DNA from: Streptomyces xanthophaeus
Lineage (GTDB): Bacteria; Actinomycetota; Actinomycetes; Streptomycetales; Streptomycetaceae
Direction of reading: 5' to 3'
Assembly: GCF_000725805.1 (NCBI RefSeq)
Contig: NZ_JOFT01000022.1
Location: 62,001-126,000, forward strand
Length of the DNA stretch: 64,000 nucleotides
Each line of letters starts with the position of its first letter. The first letter of the stretch is position 1. Under the pieces are notes generated by a model, which was given only the letters and a program-made list of their open reading frames with translations, was not told the DNA's origin and did not search any database. Shown piece after piece: positions 8,221 to 15,642 of the stretch. The position numbers and the translations under genes were made by a program.

Positions 8221-9109
8221 CGGTCACTCTCCTGAGGTGCTCGGGGGCGAGAGGCGAAGCGAGTGCCTTCACGGCATCGTTCCAGTGATCCCGATTCGTG
8301 GTGGACGTCAGCACGAAGTCCAGGGCGGGGCATGATGCGGCGGCCAGGACTCCAGCGGCGCCGGCCGACAGCCCGGGGCGGATCAGGTCCACCAGTTCGG
8401 GTGTCATCGCATCCAGCAGCTCGCCGCCGTGCAGCGGGGCGGAGCCGAACGTGATCAGCCCGGCCTCCTTCGCCTGCACCAGCGGACCGGCGCCGTTCAG
8501 GGACTGCGTGAGAGGGGCGTCATCGATCAGGCCGACGGGCATCTGCACCGCAATCAGGTGATGATCGGCCGAGCCCGCGGCCTCCCGGGCCAGCGCCAGC
8601 AGCTCAGGCACGCTGAACGCCCCCTCCTGCAGGCCCGACCAGGTGGCCACCCCGTAGCCGGGGATCTGGCCGTCGTGCGCCCGTTCCTCAAGGACGGTGA
8701 ACGCTTCGCGGAGCCGCCAGTGCATCACCGGCCGGTCCACTCCGCGACCGGCCCGTTCCGGGTTGTGCACGAACATCAGGTCCACGCGGCCGAGGAGGGC
8801 AAGCGACTCTTCGACCTGATGGGCGATGAACGAAGGGTCGAGGCAATGGCCTGCGGAGACATCGTTTTCCGTGAGCAGGCCCCGGCTGAGAGCGGCTCGC
8901 CCCTGGCTGCGGGTGAAGAAGCCCGTCTTGGTCGCGACGAGCGGAGGGCTGGGGGCTTCCCGCAGGACCCTGCCGAGGTCATGGAGGGCCCGGCCGTCGC
9001 CGTAATTCGGCGCGGTGTCGATCCACGGGGTTCCCGCCTGCACCGCCATGCGCGCCGCTTCCGCCACGTCGCGGACCCTGTAGGTGCCCAGGGCGAGGGC
9101 GGCCGTCAC
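8204..9109 (-). CDS. Cassette A: aldo/keto reductase family protein
   Basis: A 301-aa NAD(P)H-dependent oxidoreductase of the AKR barrel type. The tetrad is visible in order: Asp and Tyr in WIDTAPNYGDG near residues 35-45, Lys in VATKTGFF near 60-65, and His in LMFVHNPE near 110-115. An insert after FF (TRSQGRAALSRGLL) is longer than in most AKRs. It overlaps the upstream oxygenase by 4 bp (ATGA) and the downstream kinase by 17 bp, so the three are translationally coupled. The partner in cassette B (52038-52883) keeps the same tetrad with the signatures KVGFF and LLHNPE. Substrate unknown; likely the peptide or a modified residue. Confidence 0.85.
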   Translation of the reverse strand: MTAALALGTYRVRDVAEAARMAVQAGTPWIDTAPNYGDGRALHDLGRVLREAPSPPLVATKTGFFTRSQGRAALSRGLLTENDVSAGHCLDPSFIAHQVEESLALLGRVDLMFVHNPERAGRGVDRPVMHWRLREAFTVLEERAHDGQIPGYGVATWSGLQEGAFSVPELLALAREAAGSADHHLIAVQMPVGLIDDAPLTQSLNGAGPLVQAKEAGLITFGSAPLHGGELLDAMTPELVDLIRPGLSAGAAGVLAAASCPALDFVLTSTTNRDHWNDAVKALASPLAPEHLRRVTDELAT

Positions 9110-10293
9110 AGCGCCGTCCCCACGACGGAGACGGCCTGGCCCTGGATCAGGACCCAGACCAGGTCAGCCACGTCCTTGACCTCCAGGCCGGCAACTGCGG
9201 CAAGATCCCCCAGCGTCGTCGGCTGGCCGAGCAGCAGCGTGCGAAGGACGGGCCCGGCGGACTCCGTGAAGTCCCAGGCCGTTCCCGCCGCCGAGAGCGT
9301 GAGGGTGCCGTGCCCGGCGTTCACGGTCGTACGGGCTCGTGGGGCGGTGAGCCGTACGGCGATCTCCGGATCGGCGGGGAGCCCGTCCACGTAGGGCAGG
9401 GACGGGACTGCGTGCCCGAGGTCGGTCGTGTCCGCAGACTCCGCCCAGTGCTCGATCAGGCGGGGATCGGCCAGCAAGTCGAGCACTTCGTGGCGCACGG
9501 CGGCGAGGAAGTGCGACTGCTCCGGAAGCGCGGCGAAGCGGGGGATGTCCGTGCGCAGGGGCAGGGTGGCCCGGAGCTGGTCCACGACCCAGAGCAAGAG
9601 GTCGGCGCCGGTGTGCGGAACCATCCCGAAGGTCAGGTGGAGGGATTCCGTGCCTTGGTCCGCGGTGACCGCGTGCCACCAGCCGCGCGGCAGATAGAGG
9701 ACGTCACCGGCCGCGAGCACGATGTCCGCCACCGGGTCGCCCTCCGGCTGCTCGGGAGATTCGACGTCGCGGAAGGTGGGGGCCTGGCGTGTGGCCCCGT
9801 ACAGGCGCCACCGTTTGGCGCCGTGGAGCTGGACTACGACGACGTCGTGGTCGTCCCAGTGGAGGCCGAAGCCTTCTCGCTCCGTCCATGACGCGTACGC
9901 GTTCGCCTGCACGGAGGTGCCCAGGAACCGTTCCAGTCCCTCGGCTGCTTCCCGCACTGCGGGGTGGATCTTCTCGACCGCGTCCAGGACCAGCGAGGCG
10001 CCGTCCTTGAGTTGGGTGTGCAGCTCGGCCGGCTGAATGCGGGACCAGGTCACCGCGCGCCGGTTGGTCGTGGGGACGGCGTACCGGTGCAGGGGGACCG
10101 TCTCACCGTCGGCGGACAGCCGGAGCCGGGGCGGCTCCAGACGCTGTGTGGCGATGATCTGGTTCAGGTCGTCCCAGGTGAACAGGCCGCCGACGTCGGC
10201 GGCGCCTGTGAAGTGCGCGTAGGAGCGGTGGTACGTCTGGGCGAGGAACGTGTCCCCGCCCAGACGCCCCGCCCACGAGGCTGCATCAAGCAT
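9106..10293 (-). CDS. Cassette A: JmjC/cupin-4 (ROXA-like) Fe(II)/2-oxoglutarate oxygenase
   Basis: A 395-aa protein. The iron-binding HxD is in GLHWDDHDVVVVQLHG near residues 140-155, and the distal His is in LPRGWWHAV about 60 residues later, within the typical GDVLYLPRGWWH strand. A C-terminal winged-helix-like region follows (TLGDLAAVAGLEVKDVADLV), as in ribosomal-oxygenase-type cupin-4 proteins. Such enzymes hydroxylate peptide side chains (family knowledge). The gene begins 14 bp after the stop of the 45-aa peptide gene, making the peptide a strong substrate candidate (inference). Homologous to 50893-52104. Confidence 0.85.
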   Translation of the reverse strand: MLDAASWAGRLGGDTFLAQTYHRSYAHFTGAADVGGLFTWDDLNQIIATQRLEPPRLRLSADGETVPLHRYAVPTTNRRAVTWSRIQPAELHTQLKDGASLVLDAVEKIHPAVREAAEGLERFLGTSVQANAYASWTEREGFGLHWDDHDVVVVQLHGAKRWRLYGATRQAPTFRDVESPEQPEGDPVADIVLAAGDVLYLPRGWWHAVTADQGTESLHLTFGMVPHTGADLLLWVVDQLRATLPLRTDIPRFAALPEQSHFLAAVRHEVLDLLADPRLIEHWAESADTTDLGHAVPSLPYVDGLPADPEIAVRLTAPRARTTVNAGHGTLTLSAAGTAWDFTESAGPVLRTLLLGQPTTLGDLAAVAGLEVKDVADLVWVLIQGQAVSVVGTAL

Positions 10294-10307
10294 CGTGGGC
10301 GGCCCCG

Positions 10308-10445
10308 TCAGTCGTTGCCGTCGGAACGGCCGCTACTGACGTCGGACTCCTGCTCGGCGCGGGTGCGCGCGGCGACAATCTTCCGCTTCGCGACGAGCAG
10401 GCCACCCCCTTCGGGGGCTACGGAGCCGGTGTTGTCTTCCACCAT
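10308..10445 (-). CDS. Cassette A: 45-aa candidate precursor peptide
   Basis: A small ORF with a clear ribosome binding site (AAGGAGAGAGG) 5-6 nt before ATG 10445. The peptide begins MVEDNTGSVAPEGGGLLVAK, has a basic/Ala middle (RKIVAARTRAEQ) and ends ESDVSSGRSDGND. It contains no Cys, so thioether rings are excluded. Cassette B carries a 51-aa peptide at the same position that shares LL...R..A..ESD..SG...DG. The Ser/Asp/Gly-rich C-terminus looks like a core region and the LL-containing helix like a leader. Its role as a modified peptide is inferred from position and conservation. Confidence 0.7.
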   Translation of the reverse strand: MVEDNTGSVAPEGGGLLVAKRKIVAARTRAEQESDVSSGRSDGND

Positions 10446-10508
10446 CGGTTTCCCTCTCTCCTTGGGGAACTCCCACCGGTGCCCGGTGGGAAGACTGAGG
10501 TCGGCGCG

Positions 10509-10628
10509 TTACGACGTGGCGTAGATGCCGGCGGCGTACAGGCACACGGAGCCGATCACCATTGCGGCGTACAGCGGCCCGGCGTACCGCCCGAACCGGC
10601 GGAGCGACCACCGGCCTAATCCCGTCAC
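10509..10628 (-). CDS. Cassette A: tiny single-span membrane protein with TTA codon
   Basis: A 39-aa protein from GTG 10628, whose start overlaps the stop of the upstream CxCxxC gene as GTGA, indicating coupling. A basic N-terminus (GRWSLRRFGRYAG) precedes one membrane helix (PLYAAMVIGSVCLYAAGIYA). Codon 4 is TTA, the rare Leu codon that needs the bldA tRNA in Streptomyces. The cassette B equivalent (50341-50484) has the same layout, shares LYAA(M/V)V and also has an early TTA. Function unknown; it may anchor a modification complex or serve in immunity or export (inference). Confidence 0.6.
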   Translation of the reverse strand: MTGLGRWSLRRFGRYAGPLYAAMVIGSVCLYAAGIYATS

Positions 10629-10903
10629 CGGAACCGGCTCGGAGTGGCGGGCACGGTACGGAGGGTCCGGGCTGGGGGTGCCGACAAGCCGGCGCAGCGG
10701 GGGCACTCGCAGGGCGGGAAGCGTCCGGGGGAGGACAGGATGACCATCGGGTCGCCGTCCCGGACACGGGTCGTCCCTGACCACGAGCGTCCAGAGTCCC
10801 GGGACACGCGGAGGGTCATCCGGACACGGTTCTCGGGCTCGGCATCCGGTGTGGGGGAGGCCCCGCCGAATCCGTCACCCTGACCGCTGTCGGCCGTTGC
10901 CAT
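10625..10903 (-). CDS. Cassette A: small CxCxxC-motif protein
   Basis: A 92-aa protein from ATG 10903 behind GAAGGGTGC. It has a disordered Gly/Asp N-terminus, then a conserved block: MTLRVSRDSGRSWS, GDPMVILSSPGRFPP, CECPRC. The same block occurs in the cassette B protein at 50025-50324 (RVSRDSGRTWS, GRYPPCECPRC). Three cysteines in C-x-C-x-x-C could bind zinc or act as a redox motif. It is the first gene of the minus-strand operon, divergent from the XRE regulator. No named family is recognised. Confidence 0.65.
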   Translation of the reverse strand: MATADSGQGDGFGGASPTPDAEPENRVRMTLRVSRDSGRSWSGTTRVRDGDPMVILSSPGRFPPCECPRCAGLSAPPARTLRTVPATPSRFR

Positions 10904-10931
10904 GTCCGCACCCTTCCGTCGTCCGTGCCCA

Positions 10932-10945
10932 TGTCGTTCGCGACA
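10932..10945. promoter_or_regulatory. Inverted repeat in the divergent cassette A promoter region
   Basis: TGTCG-TTCG-CGACA lies between the divergent small-protein gene (start 10903) and the XRE regulator (start 11057). Its position suits an operator for the regulator, but the dyad is short and GC-rich, so it could be chance. It does not resemble the palindrome in cassette B. Confidence 0.3.
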
Positions 10946-11056
10946 ACACCCAGGAAACAGCGCCGAGTCGGGAGCCTCCACGGCATACATGCGGCAGGCT
11001 TGACGCAGATCCGTGCACGCGAGCCGAGGGGCCGGGAGTCACGGGAAGGGGTCGTC

Positions 11057-12313
11057 ATGGGACTGGCGGAACGGCGCAGGACCCTGGGCTACAGTCAGGA
11101 GAAGTTGGCCGAGTTACTTGGCGTGGACCGCACAACGGTCGGACGCTGGGAGAGCGGCAAGATCGCACCGCAGCCACCTCAGCGACCAGGGTTGGCCGCA
11201 GCCCTTGAAGTCAGCCTCCATGAGCTGGACGGCCTCCTGAGACCGCCAAGAGCCGGAAGCCAGGAGGCCACAGGGCAGAAGTCCAGTGACCCCCCGAGCG
11301 CGGGAGACCCCGACGAGATGATCCGCCGCGAATTCCTCCGCATCCTCACCGTCAGCGGTGCGCTGACCGCTTTGCCGTTCGATGAGGCAGAGGCCCTGGC
11401 CGACGGCGTGCGCAGGGGCAGCCCGGCAGACTTCGCCCGGATGAACAGCCACCTGTGGCAGGTCTACCAACTCGCACGGTCCAAGGGGTCCGTGTACCCG
11501 ATCGTCCGCGATCAACTGGCCACACTGAACGAGGCCCTGGCCGGGGGCCGCCGGGGCAGTTCGCGCCCGCTCCTCGCCGCCGCAGCCGACCTCTTCCAGC
11601 TTGCGGGGGAAGTCGCGTACGACGCCAACCGGTACACCGACTCGGCGGCCTCGTACGCGCTCGCGGCATCCGTGAGCAAGGAAGCGGGGGCCTACGACCT
11701 GTGGGCCTGCTCCCTCGTACGGCACGCCTACGTGGACATGTCCGATCAGCGGTATCAGCAGGCGGCCGAGCTCCTCGGTGCGGCGCAACGCGTGGCGGCA
11801 CGAGGGGACAAGAGCCTGTCCACCCGGCAGTGGGTGGCATCGGTGCAGGCAGAGGTCTGCGCCGGCCTCGGCGACCTGGAGGGATGCGAGCGGGCCCTCT
11901 GCCAGGCTGAGGAAGTCCAGAGCCTGTCGGAGGGCAGCACGAATGGTGGGTGGCTCCGCTTCGACGGCACACGGCTGGCGGAGGAGCGGGGAGCCCGGTA
12001 CGTACAGCTCGGTCGCCTCGACCTGGCAGAGGACGCACTGAGGCGGGCGCTGAACCAGACCTCGCTGGCCGCCGGCCACTCGTACCGCCGCAGAGGAGCA
12101 GTCCTTGCCGACCTGGCCATAGTGGGCGCGAAGCGGCGGGATCCGGAGCAGGTGGTGGCGTATGCCCGCGAAGCCCTGGCTCTGGCCCACGCGTCGTCCT
12201 CCGGGTACGTCGCCCGTAGACTCCGAAACCTGTGCGACGAGTTCGGCCCCCTGCGACGGGACCACCGCGTAGCGGAGTTGGGGGCGGAGATCGCCACACT
12301 GAGGACGCCGTGA
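11057..12313 (+). CDS. Cassette A: XRE-family regulator with C-terminal TPR-like domain
   Basis: The start chosen is ATG 11057, preceded by GAAGGGG and immediately giving a helix-turn-helix (LGYSQEKLAELLGVDRTTVG, WESGK); the frame is open upstream without coding character. A linker with a pseudo-Tat motif (RREFLRILTVSGALTALP) is followed by about 300 residues of alpha-helical TPR-like repeats, as in the large Streptomyces group of XRE regulators that sense peptides or small ligands through the TPR part (family knowledge). Codon 18 or so is TTA, within the HTH. It is divergent from the cassette operon, which is its likely target (inference). 418 aa. Confidence 0.8.
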   Translation: MGLAERRRTLGYSQEKLAELLGVDRTTVGRWESGKIAPQPPQRPGLAAALEVSLHELDGLLRPPRAGSQEATGQKSSDPPSAGDPDEMIRREFLRILTVSGALTALPFDEAEALADGVRRGSPADFARMNSHLWQVYQLARSKGSVYPIVRDQLATLNEALAGGRRGSSRPLLAAAADLFQLAGEVAYDANRYTDSAASYALAASVSKEAGAYDLWACSLVRHAYVDMSDQRYQQAAELLGAAQRVAARGDKSLSTRQWVASVQAEVCAGLGDLEGCERALCQAEEVQSLSEGSTNGGWLRFDGTRLAEERGARYVQLGRLDLAEDALRRALNQTSLAAGHSYRRRGAVLADLAIVGAKRRDPEQVVAYAREALALAHASSSGYVARRLRNLCDEFGPLRRDHRVAELGAEIATLRTP

Positions 12314-12327
12314 TGAGAGGGGTTGGG

Positions 12328-12693
12328 ATGTCGCAGACCGAAGGTGCACGACTGTTCCGCGAAGCCTGGATCGCGGGGGTGCATCAGCATTTTCCCGGCG
12401 AGCCGAAGGCCGGCTACGTGACCCCGTGGGCGGACACGCCGCAGTGGGAGCGGAAGGCCGCGGGCTCTGTGTATGAGCAGGTCCGTCAGTTCATCGAGAT
12501 CAGCGGTGGCGCCACGTCCCGGCTGACCCGCGAGCAGAAGAGCCGCTTCGTCGCGACGTGCTGGACCGCCCAGATGTTCGAGCACTTCGAGGACCCGAAG
12601 CCAGGCTACGTGGCTGACTGGCCCGACCTCCCGTCGTGGCAGCAGGAGACCGATGCCGACATCTTCGAAGCCATCGAGAAGGCGCTGAGCTGA
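12328..12693 (+). CDS. Conserved hypothetical protein with internal duplication
   Basis: A 121-aa protein from ATG 12328; an ATG at 12313 overlapping the regulator's stop (TGATG) is possible too. Two related halves are visible: residues around HQHFPGEPKAGYVTPWADTP and around EHFEDPKPGYVADWPDLPS, each preceded by a Trp-containing helix. It is tightly coupled to the XRE gene and so probably works with it. No family name can be assigned. It ends 87 bp before CRISPR array 1. Confidence 0.6.
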   Translation: MSQTEGARLFREAWIAGVHQHFPGEPKAGYVTPWADTPQWERKAAGSVYEQVRQFIEISGGATSRLTREQKSRFVATCWTAQMFEHFEDPKPGYVADWPDLPSWQQETDADIFEAIEKALS

Positions 12694-12779
12694 CCGCCCT
12701 GACAGATTCCTAGGCCTTTGCGTGGACCGCCAGAGCCGAGAGTACGCGCTGGAATCGGCCTCGGCCCGCGAGATTGTGG

Positions 12780-13660
12780 GGGGCATCCCCCGCGTGCGCG
12801 GGGAGCAGGCCGCCACCGCCAGATTCCGCAGCCCGTGGGAGGGGTCATCCCCGCGTGCGCGGGGAGCAGCCCTCACCGCAATCGCTGTGTGACGCTCAGT
12901 GGGGGTCATCCCCGCGTGCGCGGGGAGCAGCCCTTGTACTTCTCCACGGCCCCCCAGCCCGCGGGGTCATCCCCGCGTGCGCGGGGAGCAGATGGGCAAC
13001 GGCTGCACGAACACCGGGTCCGGGGGGTCATCCCCGCGTGCGCGGGGAGCAGCAGCTCGTCGTTCTCCTTCTTCAGCCGCGCCGGGTCATCCCCGCGTGC
13101 GCGGGGAGCAGCCGGTCCGGGTCCACCTGGCGATCAGGGTCCCGGGGTCATCCCCGCGTGCGCGGGGAGCAGGGCCGGTCAAGAGGCATGATCTGTATTG
13201 AGACGGGGTCATCCCCGCGTGCGCGGGGAGCAGTGCGCGGCAAGCTTGTCGTTCGCGGCCTCCACGGGGTCATCCCCGCGTGCGCGGGGAGCAGACACTC
13301 TCCAGCTCTGTACGGGTATAGCTCGCGGGGTCATCCCCGCGTGCGCGGGGAGCAGTAGAAGACCGTGTTCCCGTCGAAGTTGGCCTGGGGGTCATCCCCG
13401 CGTGCGCGGGGAGCAGTAGCTCTCGGTGGATTGGTGATCTCGGCGGGAGGGGTCATCCCCGCGTGCGCGGGGAGCAGTCGTTCTTCGGCGTCTCCCCCGA
13501 GTTCATCGAGGGGTCATCCCCGCGTGCGCGGGGAGCAGCTGGCCCTGCCGAGCGGCGCCTTCCAGCCGTTGGGGTCATCCCCGCGTGCGCGGGGAGCAGA
13601 CCGGGACCAGTGAGCCACGTGAGACACGGGTGGGGTCATCCCCGCGTGCGCGGGGAGCAG
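12780..13660 (-). CRISPR. CRISPR array 1, type I-E, 15 repeats
   Basis: Fifteen 29-nt repeats beginning GGGGTCATCCCCGCG and ending GCGCGGGGAGCAG on the plus strand, period 61 bp (32-nt spacers; one interval is 59). The repeat at 12780 is degenerate (GGGGCATCCCCC) and the one at 13083 starts with C. In crRNA sense (minus strand) the repeat ends ATGACCCC, matching the place of the I-E 5-prime handle. The conserved leader lies at the right end (13661 onward), so transcription and new-spacer addition run from the right; the degenerate left end is the oldest. No cas genes are in the window. Confidence 0.97.
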
Positions 13661-13766
13661 GCTCGGTGACCTGCCACTTTAGGCGGGCCACCCTTCATTT
13701 TGAAACACTTACAGAGAATCGGGCTTATGGGGCATTTCTGCCAGCTCCGAAGTCCGTTGGGTAGAG
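13661..13766 (-). promoter_or_regulatory. Leader of CRISPR array 1
   Basis: About 105 bp directly right of the last repeat, closely similar to the segments right of arrays 2 and 3 (shared blocks include CTGCCACTTTA, TTCATTTTGAA and GAATCGGGCTT). Read on the minus strand it offers TTCAAA, 17 nt, TAAAGT as a plausible -35/-10 pair ending about 15 nt before the first repeat. Sequence conservation limited to this side identifies it as the leader. Confidence 0.8.
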
Positions 13767-13846
13767 CGGCCTCGGGGAACACCAGTACCGTGGGCATCGG
13801 CGAGAACGATCATGGTTGCCTGGCGCAGTCATCCACTTTGCTGCTG

Positions 13847-14206
13847 GGGTTCGCGCCCCAGATGTGCATGGTGCGGTACGTCGGGCTGTTCCTGGAGGGC
13901 CTGCTCGCGGTGCCGTGGCCGGTGGTCGAGCGCCTGGCCGTGCAGCTCGGCATCGGTGACCCGTCGGTGGTCAAGCGGTACACGGAGCGGCGGCAGGCCG
14001 GCAGCTTTACGTCCACGTGTGGGAGATCCGGGACGCCGCCTCCGTGCTACCGCCCTACGAGGACGGCCCGTGGAACCAGCGGTTCCGTACCTTCCCGCAC
14101 GGGCGGGGCGTGGACGCACGCCAAGGGCCCGAAGGCGGTGTTCGACCCCGCGGTGGGCCGGCTGCGCCGCCACCTGGTGCTGCTGCCCGGGGTGAGCGGC
14201 CGGGAA
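13847..14206 (+). pseudogene. Remnant of a Tn3-family transposase (DUF4158 region)
   Basis: The first frame gives MCMVRYVGLFLEG and PWPVVERLAVQLGIGDPSVV, KRYTERRQ, as in the N-terminal DUF4158 part of Tn3-type transposases. Near 14010 the reading moves to another frame (LYVHVWEIRDA) and later to a third (WTHAKGPKAVFDPAVGRLRR, HLVLLPGVS), which continue the same domain. At least two frameshifts and loss of the catalytic domain show it is dead. It begins about 80 bp beyond the leader of CRISPR array 1, so a transposon insertion probably shaped this junction. Confidence 0.75.
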
Positions 14207-14246
14207 TCAGGAGGTGTGGGCGGGCCAGGGGGAGGAGTGCCGAGGT

Positions 14247-14510
14247 TCAGGGGGTATCGCCTTCCCAGAGGAAGGGGCCCCCGGGGTCGGCTTCGGAAGG
14301 TTTGTAGAAGGCTCGGCCGCCGGCTCCGAAGAGGCCTCGGTCGGTGATCAGGAGTGCTCCTACCTCGCGTTCCTGCGGGGACATCTCGGTGATGTCGTAG
14401 AGCTGGCCGTCCAGGGGGCCGCCGAGCAGGTTCACGTACACGCGTCCGGGCGACGGGCCGGCCCACTGGCCGTCGTCGCCGCAGTACACTCTCGCGTCCA
14501 TCGTGGTCAT
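14247..14510 (-). CDS. Small conserved hypothetical protein
   Basis: An 87-aa protein from ATG 14510, with AAGGAGGGC about a dozen bases upstream. It contains YVNLLGGPLDGQLYDI, then EREVGALLITDRGLFGAGG and a C-terminal FLWEGDTP. The pattern suggests a small beta-rich domain. It follows the STAS gene on the same strand by 46 bp and may belong to the signalling cluster. No family is recognised. Confidence 0.5.
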   Translation of the reverse strand: MTTMDARVYCGDDGQWAGPSPGRVYVNLLGGPLDGQLYDITEMSPQEREVGALLITDRGLFGAGGRAFYKPSEADPGGPFLWEGDTP

Positions 14511-14556
14511 CTCATTCGCCTGCCCTCCTTCGGGCTCTGCAAGCGGGTGAACTCGC

Positions 14557-15072
14557 TCACCCGCCCCAGGCGAGAGCCGCCTCGATGCTGTCGGCGACGT
14601 GGAACAGGGCGCGGGCCTGGGTGAGTTCCAGGACTCTTGCCAGGGATGTGGGCAGGGGGCCGACGAGGACCAGGTTGCTGTTGCGGCGGAGACGGAACAT
14701 CTCGTTGAGCATGGAGGAGTCGGCGAACGTGACGCGGCTGATGTCCAGGACGATGCGCCGGATGTCCGGATCATCGATGGCTGCCGCGCCGGCCTCTTCC
14801 ACGGCGGCCAGGGTTCGCTGGTCGAATTCACCGGCGCAGACGATGACGCGTGCTCCGTCGTTGCGGTCCGGGAGCGCCAGGACCTGCTGCGCTTCCGGTG
14901 TCTTCTCCTTGGCGTCGGGCCTGGGGCCGCTGCCGGCGAGGAGTCCGGCCCGGTTCAGTTCGTGGACGATGATCCAGGCCAGGTCGTCGGGATTGGGGTC
15001 GTCGGGGTGAACCGCAGCGAGGTATGCAGCAATTCGGATGGCGACCAGGTGCGCTGTCTCTGCATCACTCAT
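14557..15072 (-). CDS. STAS-domain anti-sigma factor antagonist
   Basis: A 171-aa protein: an N-terminal helical region of about 60 residues followed by a STAS domain. The domain shows the strand RVIVCAGEFDQRTL, then IVLDISRVTFADSSMLNEMF with the conserved DSS serine that partner kinases phosphorylate, and the final LVLVGPLPTSL region. It would bind an RsbW-like kinase (such as 15137-15571) and free a sigma factor (family knowledge). It is in line with two further genes of that system on the minus strand. Confidence 0.85.
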   Translation of the reverse strand: MSDAETAHLVAIRIAAYLAAVHPDDPNPDDLAWIIVHELNRAGLLAGSGPRPDAKEKTPEAQQVLALPDRNDGARVIVCAGEFDQRTLAAVEEAGAAAIDDPDIRRIVLDISRVTFADSSMLNEMFRLRRNSNLVLVGPLPTSLARVLELTQARALFHVADSIEAALAWGG

Positions 15073-15136
15073 GCGTGCCCGTCTGCTGTTCTTCGCTTGT
15101 CACGAACGCCGGCCCGAGTTGGGGCCAAGGGTGGCG

Positions 15137-15571
15137 TTACGTCGTGTCCGTGGTCTTCAGGCGCTGGGTGGCGGTGATGGTTTTGCCTCCCTCAGGGAGG
15201 GGGGTGATGTCGACGCGTTCGGCGAGGAGCTGGATGAGGGGCCATCCGTAGCCACCGGGACGGCCCCGGGCCCTGGGGTGGGACGAGGGGTGGGCGGGGT
15301 TCGCGTCGCTGACGGCCACGCGCAGGGAGTCGTCGATGACGGTGGCGTGGAAGTGGGAGATGCCGCCGCCGTGGCGAATGGCGTTGGTGACCAGTTCCGA
15401 GGTGATCAGAAGAGCGTCTGCGGCGGGGACGCTGTCGGGGCTGATGCCCGCGCGCGTGAGGAGCTCGGTGACCCGGTGACGGGCGGATGCCGCCGTGGCG
15501 ACGGTCGGCCGGGCACCGTTCCCGGTGCGCTCCGGCCGGGGGATGCTGTCTGCTGCCACGGGCGGTTCCAC
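15137..15571 (-). CDS. HATPase anti-sigma factor / serine kinase, RsbW-like
   Basis: A 144-aa single-domain GHKL ATPase. The N-box is seen in LLITSELVTNAIRHGGG, the G1-type box in VSDANPAHPS, and the G2 region in GGYGWPLIQLLAERV. Such proteins phosphorylate STAS antagonists and sequester a sigma factor. It sits between two STAS genes on the same strand (14557 and 15643), giving a compact partner-switch module. No sigma factor gene is nearby, so the target lies elsewhere. Confidence 0.87.
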   Translation of the reverse strand: MEPPVAADSIPRPERTGNGARPTVATAASARHRVTELLTRAGISPDSVPAADALLITSELVTNAIRHGGGISHFHATVIDDSLRVAVSDANPAHPSSHPRARGRPGGYGWPLIQLLAERVDITPLPEGGKTITATQRLKTTDTT

Positions 15572-15642
15572 TCTCTATCGCCTGCCCTTGGTGGTGGTGG
15601 CCATGCGCTGTGCCGAGTCGGTTCGGGCGTAGGTGACGGTGG

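Noticed and set aside
10308..10445. Lanthipeptide precursor with thioether rings
   Set aside because: Neither peptide has a Cys, and no LanB/LanM/LanKC or HopA1-type lyase is encoded nearby.
12718..13669. Several overlapping ORFs with GSSPRARGA/GVIPACAGS/GHPRVRGEQ repeats
   Set aside because: They are translations of the CRISPR repeat, not genes. The same holds for ORFs near 29 kb, 38.2 kb and 63.6 kb.
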